A DNA stretch of 64,000 nucleotides from Siphonodentalium dalli (taxonomy: Eukaryota; Mollusca; Scaphopoda; Gadilida; Siphonodentaliidae), in contig CP136065.1 of the NCBI GenBank assembly GCA_032622095.1, forward strand, positions 94,247,343-94,311,342. The letters are read 5' to 3'. Shown here piece after piece: positions 23,678 through 34,474 of this stretch; within the stretch, counting starts at the first letter, position 1, and every line of letters begins with the position of its first letter. A program made the position numbers and the translations under genes. The notes under the pieces were generated by a model, which saw only the letters and a program-made list of their open reading frames with translations, was not told the origin of the DNA and made no database searches.

Positions 23678-23738
23678 AGCGCCCGGAATCGCCGACCGGT
23701 CACCCATCCAGGGGCCAACCGAGCTCGACGTTGTGTAA
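23678..23738 (-). pseudogene. 5S rRNA-derived fragment (3' half)
   Basis: The plus strand reads AGCGCCCGGAATCGCC, GGTCACCCATCCAGG, CCAACCGAGCTCGACG in order. This matches the complement of the 3' half of animal 5S rRNA (block ending AAGCAGGGTCGGGCCTGG..CCGGGTGCT) with scattered changes. The 5' half with the A box is absent, so it is not a working gene. It abuts a family A element at 23735. A 5S-derived SINE head is the alternative. Confidence 0.6.
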
Positions 23739-24086
23739 AGGTACTCAATCCGATTCAAGTTCGATGGTCCCGGCCAGTATCATCAGATTCAAACAACAAC
23801 AACGTTTCTTCAGAAGACGCTTTAGTTACCAGAATCGATTAATTAATAAAAAAAAATGCTAACCACTGTCAACTCCAGTATAATTTTTGTCCAAAACGTG
23901 CTATATATCAACATTTTGTTCAACGCAACCTGGTATCGAGATTATAATTATGTCGGTCGGCTCGTCGAATATCTGTCAGGCCGCCATATATTCCAGGTTG
24001 TGAAAAAAAAAAAATCGAATCAAATGTTTACCCCCAAGCCAAAGAAATGGTAATTTAGGAGCGTTAATTCGGATTATGTGTATTTA
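23735..24086 (-). mobile_element. Family A MITE-like repeat, copy 2
   Basis: Inverse of the other copies: it starts AAAGGTACTCAATCCGATTC and ends with TTAATTCGGATTAT followed by TTTAA. Internal parts are shortened. Confidence 0.65.
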
Positions 24087-24089
24087 ACT

Positions 24090-24690
24090 TCGGTGGTCAC
24101 GCAAGCGTCAAACGACTGCAACTGACCAAGATCTGGATCTCTCGTGTGGAGAAGTCATAGACCTTCTGTATTCACACCGCGCGGCCGTTCACCTGTATCT
24201 CTGTTTACCGGAAACGACTGGCCTGGTTCTGTGATGAAAAAAGTTCAAATGGCTTCATCCCTGTTTTTCCGTGGAACGCGTGGGCTGTGCGAATTGATTT
24301 AACAACATAAAATACCACCCGTTGTCCCTTGTGTGCTTTTAATCAATGCTCGCGGGATTTCTTCGAAAGCTGTCTTATTTAAATTACCAATCAGTCATAC
24401 CATGATCCGAGAGACTACTTGGTTCTATTTGCACACACCCCTTCTTGAATTAAAACACCAGGGGATTCTGATTCTTAAACGACGACTTGCTGATCAGTGA
24501 TTAACAAAATAAAAATCAGCTTGCACTCAAAACTTCGATTATATATAGAAGTATTCAATTTGGGGATTTTTTTAGTGGAGTATCCGGCCTCTATCGATCT
24601 AAACACCAGGAATGCGGAACTTAAGAAATCAGGCTTCTTTGAAGGCTCGAACCATGGGATGTATGAAATATGTGGCATCATATACCGTGT
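24090..24690. other. No gene seen
   Basis: Both strands have 70-80 codon frames at 24475-24715. The plus and minus frames mirror each other and neither has domain evidence. Confidence 0.35.
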
Positions 24691-24734
24691 GACGTGTGTT
24701 GCCATTGCCAAATAAAGTCACCTGCCCATGACGC

Positions 24735-24851
24735 CTACACGTACGCGGTCAAACCGTTCAGAATGTTTATGTCAACGTCTATCTCTACGAAACGTGTTGC
24801 GGATTGGAACAAGAAAACCATAGTCAGAAATGTTAACGCCCTCAAGATCAT
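24735..24851 (-). pseudogene. Leader plus truncated peptide, 38 codons
   Basis: On the minus strand this begins ATGATCTTGAGGGCG and encodes MILRALTFLTMVFLF, a textbook signal peptide nearly identical to that of the 34.5-kb peptide. After the leader the sequence switches to one shared with 9.3 kb (SATRFVEIDVDI, then ILNGL) and stops at 24735. Relative to 9.3 kb a 2-base gap causes the stop; the shared DNA continues to about 24660. A TATA-like TATATTGTGTATATGG precedes the ATG. Probably a decayed or very short secreted peptide. Confidence 0.4.
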
Positions 24852-25229
24852 ATTATTAGCCATATACACAATATAACAACTTTAATGTGGTGATTGTGAA
24901 AAATCTCTATATAGGTAACGCCTTATATGTAGTTGATTATATGTGATATTTTGTTCTAATTTCATTTGAAATACTAGTCTGAATAGCGCATGAAATAAGC
25001 ATGCAGAATAATAATCGGGCAAAAATTTGCGATCTTCGTAACAAGGTTCAAGTACGCAAACACCGAGCACGTTTCTAATCACATTTAGTATCCAATTACG
25101 CAAATACGGAGAATGTTTTAATCACATTTAGTCCACCACCTCCTGCGACAGGGTCAGATATACTTGCCAATATACACCACAGGATGGCGTAATGCTGATC
25201 TAAGAATTGCCTCAGGTAATGCATTCCTG

Positions 25230-25560
25230 GTATGACCTCTCAAAAGGATTAATTAAAATACATATATGGTTCCATGGGGGTAAATTAAAATATGGTCGCA
25301 CCCAGAGAGGGTTAATTTAAATATGGTGCGATGAGGGTAAATGAAAATATGGTCACATCACGGTTAAATAAAATATGGTCCCACGAGGGTTAATTAATAT
25401 ATGGTCCAATGAGGGTTAATAAAAAATATGTTCCCGTGATGGTTAATTAAAATTCTACCCTGTATGTTAATTAAGATATGGTCCTATGAGGGTTAATAAA
25501 AATATGGAGGGGGGGGGGTAATTGAAATATGGTCCCCACAAGGTCAATTAAAATATGGGT
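25230..25560. repeat. 27-bp minisatellite, array 1
   Basis: About eleven imperfect units of GGTTAATTAAAATATGGTCC plus ATGAG-type spacer. The array includes a G run at 25508. Confidence 0.85.
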
Positions 25561-26139
25561 ACTGTACGCCATTTCCAATAAATTTCCGATGATAACAACG
25601 ATCTATTATCGATAATATATAGAAAAATAAGTAATTTGAGTCGAAGATGTATTCTGTAAACGCTCAGGTTAATTAGGCTATCTTAAAATTTAATAAATTA
25701 AAAGTAAATAATTTAATATAAATTGAATTTATGGCTGGAACCATAAAATGGCGTAAATTAAAATACGAATTTCCGTGTACCAGACGTAATCAAATTATAA
25801 TTGAGGGATACTGGATTAGTAAACCCATTGCACACACGATCGGTTGAAACATTATGCTGATACGGGGAGAAAACTCAAGCCACTCACTGACTAGTGACGA
25901 TAAATGAGTATATGGGACTAGTATGCACATATAATATAACTTTTATTTGATACATTTGGTTGAAAAATGTACAAAAATTACTCGACAACGACAATTTGTA
26001 TTTTTGCATTCCGGTAAATTTGTCATCCGTAACACTACTACGTACTCAACAGACTTTCAAATAATGGAAAATTTGTTACCTTATTCTCCGACTCGGAGAC
26101 TATAGAAACCAACAACAACATTTGGCGTACAGTATCCCT

Positions 26140-26350
26140 TTAAAGAATAAATATATGGTCCCATTATGAGGGTTAATTAAAATAAAAATATGGTGTCATC
26201 AGTGTTGATTAAACTACGGTCCCACTGGGGTGAAATACAATATAGTCCCATGGGGGTCAATTAAAATATGGTCCAATGATGACTAATTATAATATGCCCC
26301 CTCCCCATGAGGATCAATTAAAACACGGTCACATGAAGGGGGGTAATTTA
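26140..26350. repeat. 27-bp minisatellite, array 2
   Basis: Same unit as 25230-25560, seven imperfect copies, separated by about 580 bp of unique AT-rich sequence. Probably one array split by an insertion or by decay. Confidence 0.8.
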
Positions 26351-26949
26351 TGAACATTCTTCAATAAATATAGCATTCTGATATATCATCGGTACACATA
26401 AATAAAAATGATGTTTAGAATTAGGCCACGTTGTATGTTAAACAACCAATGTGAAGGGTTAGTGTTGGAACTTTTCTTAATAACATCTCTATTCATAGAT
26501 CCGATATATTCCGCATACAAAGAAATGAAAAGTCAATATTTACAAACAGCACGAAGGAGTAACGTGGGAATTGGTTAATAATTACCATCCCAATTCATTT
26601 AGAATATAACATGCCGATCGATATTTGTCAAGTATAACTAAATTAAAAAGTTCACTAAACGATATTAAATAACATGTAAAATACCGATATAAACAAACGC
26701 CTCGTAGGATTCATGTTCGAGTTAAATTTCTTATACAATCATCAAATTGTAGATAGCATTCCGATTTACGTCACGTGAAAATAAACGAAAGATGTTCAAA
26801 TAACAATGCAACAAAGCAGGTTAAAGAACAATAGAAACACATGACGCGCAGCGCGCTAATGGTTAACACGCGAATTCCCGTTAGAATTAATCGGCTCGCA
26901 CTTCTTGGCATGCGAATAACAAACCATGGTTCCACCAAGCATGTCTCGA

Positions 26950-27045
26950 GAGATGTCCGCTGCATGAAATAATAATGTAAACGACAATAAACGAAATTGA
27001 AATTCCCAACTACACCTTTTACCGGACTCGGGGACGCACTACAAC
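26950..27045 (-). repeat. Family T repeat, copy 2
   Basis: Inverse of 16985-17100 with GGTGTAGTTGGGAATTTC conserved. A 96-codon minus-strand frame crosses it (26771-27061) without recognisable domain. Confidence 0.6.
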
Positions 27046-27247
27046 TTTTAATGTGTCCCAAAAATCCCCATTTCTATAAACAAAACCTCCATTGAATACC
27101 AAGAAACAGTAGCTGATTATACACCCGGAGGGCGAAATAATCCAATCTTTTGCTTACAGAATGATAGTATACTGTGCAGTCAGAGATTTGATGGCGCAGA
27201 ATTATTTAATTTGGTTGATGACAGTTGTGGGTTCTTATACTCGCATG

Positions 27248-27520
27248 TCGAGGTTGAAACATAACGGGAATCAACATGCATGTAACATTCATCATGGTTC
27301 TGATTTCAGCTATTAATGACAAATAAAACAATAGAGATGCCTCGCTTTCTTTATATCCCACTATTATCTACAAGTTCCACAAGATGCTGGCCGATATAAA
27401 ACCGTGTAGGGTTGGCGACGTAAAATCACATGACTTTTCTCGCCAAGTGCATATCCATAGCAATACCATAGTAACACGCGGTACAAGTTACACGTTCGTA
27501 ACTTCGTGTGGCTGCATGAT
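27248..27520 (-). repeat. Family B dispersed repeat, copy 2
   Basis: Inverse of 9009-9245. Agreement runs through GTCATGTGATTTTACG, ACTTGTAGATAATAGT and ACCATGATGAATGTTACATG, so the homology covers the whole 240 bp. Confidence 0.7.
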
Positions 27521-27659
27521 CCAGAGGAGAGGGCGGAGAGGCCCACATTGTACTTCGCCATTGTGGAGGGCACGGGACAGGGTCATTCCTCGTATATGAT
27601 TAAATTAACATAAAGAAAACGTTTACATTGCACTGAGATCAAATAGTATATCCATCCCC

Positions 27660-28150
27660 GTAGCTTAGTACGGACATGACTATTGAGTTTGCTTCAAGCC
27701 ACGTAACTGTTGCTGGAGGGGTCAGGTCACTATATACTTTTTTCTTATATTTGCCATTTGGACCAGGCACCAGTCGCGCACATAAACATACATGAGAGTC
27801 GCGGCAACATTTTAATGCATGACTATTATTGACTGACTACAGCTAGAGAGCATTTTTCATTCACTGAGCAATTATACGTCCTCTTATATGGTGTATATTT
27901 GCAAGCACATATGGCCATGTCGTAGGAGGTGATGGACTAACATGATTATCGAGTTTGCTGCAAGCTACGTTACTGTTGCTGGAGGGATCAGGTTAATATA
28001 CATTCTCAGATTTTTGCAGTTTTTGGACCAGGCACCATTCTACACAGTAAGAGACGTTGAGTGCGCGCAAAAATAAACAGACATGAGAGTCATGGTAACA
28101 ATGCATGACAGACGACAGCTAGCGAGAAATGTTCATTCACCAAGCAATAA
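27660..28150. repeat. Tandem duplication, about 280-bp unit
   Basis: GAGTTTGCT.CAAGC.ACGT, TGTTGCTGGAGGG, TTTGGACCAGGCACCA, ACATGAGAGTC and GACAGCTAGCGAGA-type words occur in the same order in both halves (27670 and 27955). Confidence 0.75.
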
Positions 28151-28511
28151 TATCAACTTTGAGACTTATATGAAGTAGAAACTTTAGACAGTTGTTGACG
28201 AATTTCGCGCATTAGACTGGTCCTTGTCCCAATCGGACCAGCTTGCTGAGCAAACTCCATGCAGGGTTTACATCCTTTGTTGACTCGGTAAGACCGCTGC
28301 TACCGGCGACATTTCACCCACATTTGGTGGCGATATTAAAATATATACTAAGCGAACAGAGCAACATGCTGCCCCTGTTAAGCACACAGAATATCGAAAA
28401 AAAAATTGTATAAATTTTGGACCTTATGCTTGAAAAGTCCCACTAAAACCGAAGAACTATATTTCGAAACGGTGTGATTCGGTTCTCCCGATTATTTGAT
28501 CAACACAATAG

Positions 28512-29430
28512 TATATTTACATACACCTAATATCTGTTCCGATTTCCCCATAGCGTTACGATAGACACGCCCCCTTATTCAATGCGTTCATAAACCTATG
28601 AACGCAACGTGACGTCACTTCCAATGTCGTTCATAGGTTTATGAACACATTGGTCCCGGATATGACCGGAGATTGTCGGACATTGCCGACTGATTGAGTA
28701 TCTATATAGTACGTCCGGATTTGGCAAGAAATTTATTTTGGTCTATAATCAGTGTTGTTGCCCGGTGTTACTGAGCGTTGATGTTCAAAAAGCCCGCTAC
28801 TCAATAGCGTTTTATCATTTTCCTTACCGCTACAAATATCCCCCCGAACCTCACAAATATATCATTATGGTAGAACGGCGTGTTGTCGATTTCTTATCCA
28901 CAGCCGAATCTTAATTGTTAGTTTCAGATATCATTCTTGAAATCAACACGTCTACATTAGTTACTAGCTAAACAAGACAGTTTGTCGTATGTGTATACTT
29001 AACTATATTTACATACACCTAATATCTCCTCCGATTTCCCCATAGCGTTACGGTAGACACGCCCCCGTATTCAATGCGTTCATAAACCTATGAACGTAAC
29101 GTGACGTCACTTCCAATGTCGTTCATAGGTTTATGAACACATTGGTCCTGGAAATGACCGGGGATTGTCGGAAATTGCCGACTGCTTGAGTATCTATATA
29201 GTACGTCCGGATTTGGCAAGAATTTTTTTTTCAAAAATCCCGCTACTTAATAACGTTTTTTCATTTTCCTTACCGCTACAAATATCCCCCGAACCTCACA
29301 AATATATCATTATGGAAGAACGGCGTGTTGTCGATTTCTTATCCACAGCCGAAACTTAATTGTTAGTTTCAGTTATCATTCTTGAAATCAACACGTCTAG
29401 CTAAACAAGACAGTTTGTCATATGTGTATA
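28512..29430. repeat. Tandem pair of ~490/420-bp repeats
   Basis: Two nearly identical copies (28512-28998 and 29008-29430) share CCATAGCGTTACG, the palindrome CGTTCATAAACCTATGAACG, TAGTACGTCCGGATTTGGCA and CGGCGTGTTGTCGATTTCTT. Copy 2 lacks about 60 bp around 28737-28795 of copy 1. Both lie inside the element at 28254-30083. Confidence 0.85.
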
Positions 29431-29618
29431 CTAAACTGTGAAATTGCGTTTTTTCCCGTTCTTCAAGAACGGATTCTCAAAATGTTTGGTTTTCCAAAAA
29501 ACGAGGATTCGCTCTTTCTGAACTGAACTCCATGCGTTCATTTAAATAGATGAATAAATAGTGGGAAAGACAGACAATCCTATAGTTCATAATGAATTTA
29601 AGTATATAAATATAAATA

Positions 29619-29761
29619 ATAAACGGCGGATTCAACGTGGTCATGGGTTTTGACCGCGATAAAAAATCAGCAAACTCCGCATGAACCCCTTCGGGGTTCA
29701 TGCAGTTTGCTGATGTTTTCTCGCGGTCAAAACCCATGACCACGTTGAAACCGCCGTTTAT
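29619..29761. mobile_element. 143-bp palindromic MITE
   Basis: ATAAACGGCGGATTCAACGT at left and its complement at right, pairing almost without break to a CTTCGGGG loop at 29690. The 88-codon frame over it is a palindrome artefact. Confidence 0.8.
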
Positions 29762-30111
29762 TTCTTATATAAACGCACGTGTACGACATTGTCACAACTC
29801 GAACGGCATGTCAAACACCAGAGTTCTAATTTGCTGCAATTTTGACGAGTAGCTTGCGAAAATCGTCAACAAAACCACCGCTCTAATTTGCCATTCTGCC
29901 ATTATGTTTTAGTGTGAGAATTGTTCGCAAAGCACATAGAAAATTTGACATTGGACTTGGAGCGATCGGGTTTCGCCATTTTTTGCTGGAAAATCCCATG
30001 CTAAATATAGAAACACAGACTAGTACCCAGCCGGTTACAGAGACAGAAAGGAAGCATGACTGGTGCGCTCTGGTAGAGATTGCTTGCTGAGTATAGTTAT
30101 CCCGTAGGAAA

Positions 30112-30235
30112 TGTTCTGATAATAGCCAGGACGAGACACACGTACGTGTAACTTGTGTTACTATGGTATTGCTATGCATGGATGCGCACTTGGCGGGGAA
30201 AAGTCATGTGATTTTACGGCGCCAAAGTTACAGTT
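30112..30235 (+). repeat. Family B dispersed repeat, partial copy 3
   Basis: Shares ACGTGTAACTTG, TTACTATGGTATTGCTATG, GCACTTGGCGGGGAAA and GTCATGTGATTTTACGG with the other copies. Homology fades after 30235. Confidence 0.65.
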
Positions 30236-30462
30236 TTGAGATATCGGCCCAACGTGTAGCAGAACGAAAAACGGTGGTTGAGTCAAGTCCACGGTATATA
30301 CCACTGCCGATATGCTCAATTAGCTTCAATCAATAAACATAGTTATATTGCACCAACTAGGCACTGCTTTCCATCAATGAGCTTAGTATTATATTAGGGA
30401 CGCTTGGTTTTCGTTCTTTATACTACCATAATTCAAGACATATTACTATAGTGTCGGGGTGC

Positions 30463-30690
30463 TTACTGAACATCCAAGCCACAAGCCTTCGTGGTCTTAT
30501 TACGCCCTCTAATATAGTGTGTATATTGACAGGCGTAATTGGTCGTGTCGCATGAGGTTATGTGATTAAAACGTACTCGGAATTTGCGTCTGGTATTGTA
30601 TGTTTTCTGTAAGATCGGCCATCTGCAGCTAACACTTTGTACAAAATAACACTGTGATTTCGCTCCGATCAGTCGATCATCTATAATCAA
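30463..30690 (-). CDS. Doubtful cysteine-bearing ORF
   Basis: The 75-codon minus-strand frame ends in a stretch with TTNYACQ and two further cysteines (SC before, KACG after). This resembles ATNYACQ and the following ECARLY of the secreted peptide at 34.5 kb. The shared six residues are encoded by different synonymous codons, which is what selection on protein would give, but six residues can match by chance. TTACAG just before the similar region (about 30613) could be a splice acceptor. No signal peptide here. Confidence 0.25.
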   Translation of the reverse strand: MIIDDRLIGAKSQCYFVQSVSCRWPILQKTYNTRRKFRVRFNHITSCDTTNYACQYTHYIRGRNKTTKACGLDVQ

Positions 30691-30930
30691 AATATATAAT
30701 CACTAATATAATCCGTTGTCAATAACTTTCGCAGTCGCTAATTAACACTACGATTGATGTGTCTTTTGAATCATGGGTGGTCCGGGTGAAATCTTTTCTT
30801 TTGCGTTTAGTGGGGCTCTGGCAGTCGTTGGGTTTTCGCCAACACGAAGACATAAACTTGTCTTTGCAGGTGGACACCACTTACATATTAAAGAAGAAGG
30901 CAACTAGAAGACGAACACTCGCCTCGTGTG

Positions 30931-31050
30931 TAGTCTGGTCGATAAAAGGTTTGACCTAGAATACATTTGGACTAAGTTGGTTTTTATTCCATTTTGAAGA
31001 GAATATATCCTCTACAACATATCCAAAATCCGCTAAAATCCGCTTTGAGC
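30931..31050 (+). repeat. Inverted repeat arm, partner at 33478-33615
   Basis: AAAAGGTTTGACCTAGAATA, TTTGGACTAAGTTGGTTT and AATCCGCTTTGAGCA reappear inverted at 33478-33615. The arms enclose about 2.4 kb, including a pearl-like element, so they may be the ends of a foldback or TIR transposon. Confidence 0.65.
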
Positions 31051-31059
31051 AAACTTTTT

Positions 31060-32620
31060 TACATAGATTTAAAAAAAATGCCCATTTTTCGATCTTGCAC
31101 ATGTGAAGTTCGTTTTTCTACAATATCCATCATCGGCGACACCAGAACGCATTAATCCTCCATCCGATATATACGAGTTTGTGTGAAATTAGAGTATATG
31201 GGGCGAATAGAGTGACAGGACAGAAAATGCAATGGCGGTGATGAAATGGCTGTCAAAATGGCCGCAACTCCAATCCATGCTACGACGAAAGCAACATATA
31301 TATTGGATAACCACCTATAAGCGAAAATATACATTGGTAATTTACAAGTATGTTGTTATATATCTTTAAAGGTACACATAGAAATAAAACATATCTATCT
31401 GAATGATTTATCGATCACTGCAACGCACGTTAACCCAATAATTTACGTTCGGGTTTTCTGCTTAGAATGCATCCAACGTACAGTCGGGCCAAAAACAGTT
31501 ATTTCGGGTATGCAACACACGAAGTAATATTTCGTCACACAGTGCGTGGTAGTTTCATTTGGAATGATGATTAATTATTGAATGTAACGCAGAAACTGAA
31601 ATGCACACCCTTGCTGTGTAAATATTAGTTATATTTCTGGAATTTTCAACACTCTCTGTGATAATAAACCATACACGTATGTCGTAATGCTGATTATACT
31701 GCAAAGAAACACTTCATCTCTTCAACAGAATAGTACCCTATCTTACTAGATCGAAGAGACTGTGCATCGTACATTTTATTTAATACTAATTTTCATGCTG
31801 CTTCCAAACCGGTTTCTTGGTAGACAATTTTGTTCAAATTACTTCAATCGGCACTTTACATCGGGAATATGTACCACGTAATGCACAGTATTAGTTTTCA
31901 GCATCTTGTTGTTTGAAATGATATTACCATTGCCACCCACACACTTGCGCTATGTGTAACATTAGGGAGAATGTGTAAACGCGGCGATGCGGTCGCAGAA
32001 AAGGTTTACAGCTATAAAGACAGTCTCTGCCACAGAGTATGTAAGCAAATTTGGTTATGTTGAGAATTGATTGAAGATAGTCTATTGTACTCCTTTGTAT
32101 TTTGATAAATTGCGTTCATGGTATACCACCATGTATTTGTGTGATAAAAGGGAAACATTCGTGTTTTATCACTTGACCGGAGGCAACTACATGTATAGCT
32201 GCTATTTTAAGACACGGACAATAGGATCTACACATTTTACCTAGTACCATATGAATAGATCTCATACTGTTCTATAGTAGTGAATTTTGACAGATTTGGT
32301 GTTGTAGATTTCAGTAAAAATAAATGATGATCGGTCACATTCGTGAGACTGTTTTCATTACATACATTTCTGCTTCTAGAAAAGGTCACATGATCAATAC
32401 ATCCCTTTTAGATCACATTTAACTGTTTAATTACACATATATTACACGATTCAAGATAAACAGTACAGATAAAACTGCGTTATTCTTCTGTTTCTTGGCG
32501 CCCAAAAAGTCCATATTTAATCGTTGTATGAGACCTGGCTTTCGTTTGCTCTCTCGCGAGATACATTAGAGAGAATTCGTACATATACATGTATTATAAA
32601 AAAGCTCCCCTTATACTCTT
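31060..32620. other. No gene seen
   Basis: Between the inverted arms. Short frames only, no recognisable domain or RNA. Confidence 0.4.
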
Positions 32621-32629
32621 CAGAAATCA

Positions 32630-33225
32630 TTATACCCGCAACGAGTTGTGTGGGGGGGGGGGTATACTGGTATCAGTTTGTCCGTCCGTGGACACAATTT
32701 TGTCCGGAGTTTTTCTCAGTCGTTTTATGATCATTTTCCGTGAAACTTGGCACAGACATCAACCACCATGGGAACCTGTGCATCTGCGATTATGACGTCT
32801 GTCAGACTTTTTTTGGTGGAGTTATCCCCCCCCTTTTTCGACTTAGAAAATTTTCGCAACATGTATAATATTGTCCGAGCTTTTATTCCTACATTTTTAG
32901 GTCAATTTTTTTTAAACTTGGCACAGATATTTAGTACCATGGGAACCTGTGCACCTGCGATTATGACGTATGTCCGATATTTTTTGGTGGAGTAATTATC
33001 CCAATTTTTCGACTTAGAATTGTTTTCGCAACATGCATAATTTTGTCCGAGCTTTTATTCAGTCAATAAATTTAGGATTAGAGTTAGGGGTTAGGGTTAG
33101 TGGGGTTATGGTTACCTGTTCACATAATTTCAGTGCCAAATATATGGTAATGGCTACTTCATTCGAATAAGATTTTGAATACGGGGGGTATTACTTAGTC
33201 CCATCTGGAACAAGCCCATCTCTAG
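32630..33225 (-). mobile_element. Pearl-like element (family J), inverted copy
   Basis: Inverse of the elements at 39755-41137: terminal hairpin near 32630-32670, TCCGTCCGTGG block, then two core units with ACCATGGGAACCTGTGCA and TCCGAGCTTTTATTC, ending TAGTCCCATCTGG..TCTAG. A short TTAGGG-like run near 33075-33100 belongs to the element and is not telomeric. Confidence 0.75.
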
Positions 33226-33477
33226 TTCTTTCTCGTATAATTCGAGAGCTTGTTCGGTCTTGTATGACTAGCTATATATTAAATTTTCCACAAATTGTAT
33301 ATTTCATTCGATTTTGTCCATTTTGGCGGCCATATTGGGACAGAAAATCTACCGATATGGTTTACGACTAAGCATTGTTTGTGTGTATTTTATTTTATAA
33401 TTTGGTATTAGTTGGCGCACCTACCACAGAAATTCATAATTTTTCATTACCAACTGCCATCATGGACTACAGAAAAT

Positions 33478-33615
33478 GCTCAAAGCGGATTTTGAGTATG
33501 TTATAGAGGATATATTCCTCTTCAAAATGGAATAGAAACCAACTTAGTCCAAATTTATTCTAGGTCAAACCTTTTATCTAGGTTGAGCCTAAAATTTTAG
33601 TTTATGACCAGACTA
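33478..33615 (-). repeat. Inverted repeat arm, partner at 30931-31050
   Basis: See the arm at 30931. Identity is high, with small gaps. Confidence 0.65.
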
Positions 33616-33961
33616 TTGTGCCAGGTAGATGTCAACGGTGTCGTTCATTTTGGTAACTGCACATAGCGAGGGATTGTGGTCACTAGTTTCAGTGCAATCT
33701 TACGATCTACTTGTATTGGCAGTATAGGCTAACATACTTTTACTGCATCATAGCACAAGGACCTGTTATCGTGAACGTGTCGACAGGGTGTTTCGCCCCT
33801 AGATCATGCCATGAATCTCTATACTCCAGCTGCGAACGTAGATATCATACTCAACTATATCAAAACCTGGGAAATTTTTGATGTTACAACAGAGAATTCT
33901 GTAAGTTTATAACATTGAAAAATCAGTGCAGGTAATATATTTCTTAGCTAATATTTGTTCC

Positions 33962-34411
33962 TTAAAGATGCATAATCCGAATTAATGCACCAAAATTACT
34001 ATTTATTTGGCTTCGGGGATAAAATATATTTGATTCGAGTCGAGGAACCCACCCATCAAAGCTCAGAGTGATCAGATATCGATTTTTTAAATCTTTTATT
34101 TCCAGAGATATGTAATTTTGGGTGGTCTGGCAAATATTCGTAAATAGGACGGTTTCAGACAAATTGCGGATGAAGATGGATAACTCTAAAATCATGTGGC
34201 TTTGGGTGTCAGATATTTGACAATCCGGACAGATTTTGCTGAACAAATTGTTGATAAATAACACATTTTGGGCAATTTTATACTATAGTTCATTGTGGTT
34301 ACCATTATTTTGGGCAATTGATCAATTCTGATAACTGAATGGGCATTCAAAAAAATGTTGTTGTTGGAATCTGATGATATGGTGACCATCGAATCGGATA
34401 GAGTACCTTTA
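33962..34411 (+). mobile_element. Family A MITE-like repeat, copy 3
   Basis: Near full length, TTAAAGATGCATAATCCG to GATAGAGTACCTTTA. It ends 63 bp before the ATG of the secreted peptide, so it forms that gene's 5' flank. Confidence 0.75.
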
Positions 34412-34474
34412 CAACTGTATTTCATTGTAGGTGACCGTCCCAAACTCCAATATATTTTATATATGCCTAATAAT

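Larger units (their letters stand above)
28254..30083 (+). mobile_element. Element with 9-bp target duplication, copy 1 (split)
   Basis: Flanked by the perfect 9-mer CTTGCTGAG on both sides. It starts CAAACTCCATGCAGG and ends TGGTAGAGATTG, so the ends are CA..TG with weak inversion. The element proper is 28254-28511 plus 29770-30083. The middle is a later insertion, shown by comparison with 57597-60218, which is continuous at that point. About 570 bp, non-coding. A 9-bp duplication is typical of Mutator-like (MULE) elements. Confidence 0.7.

Noticed and set aside
29477-29743. 88-codon minus-strand frame
   Set aside because: Half of it is one arm of a palindrome whose other arm gives the complementary peptide.
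33067-33100. TTAGGG-like run suggesting an interstitial telomere
   Set aside because: The same degenerate sequence is found inverted in the family J elements near 39890 and 40660, so it belongs to the element.
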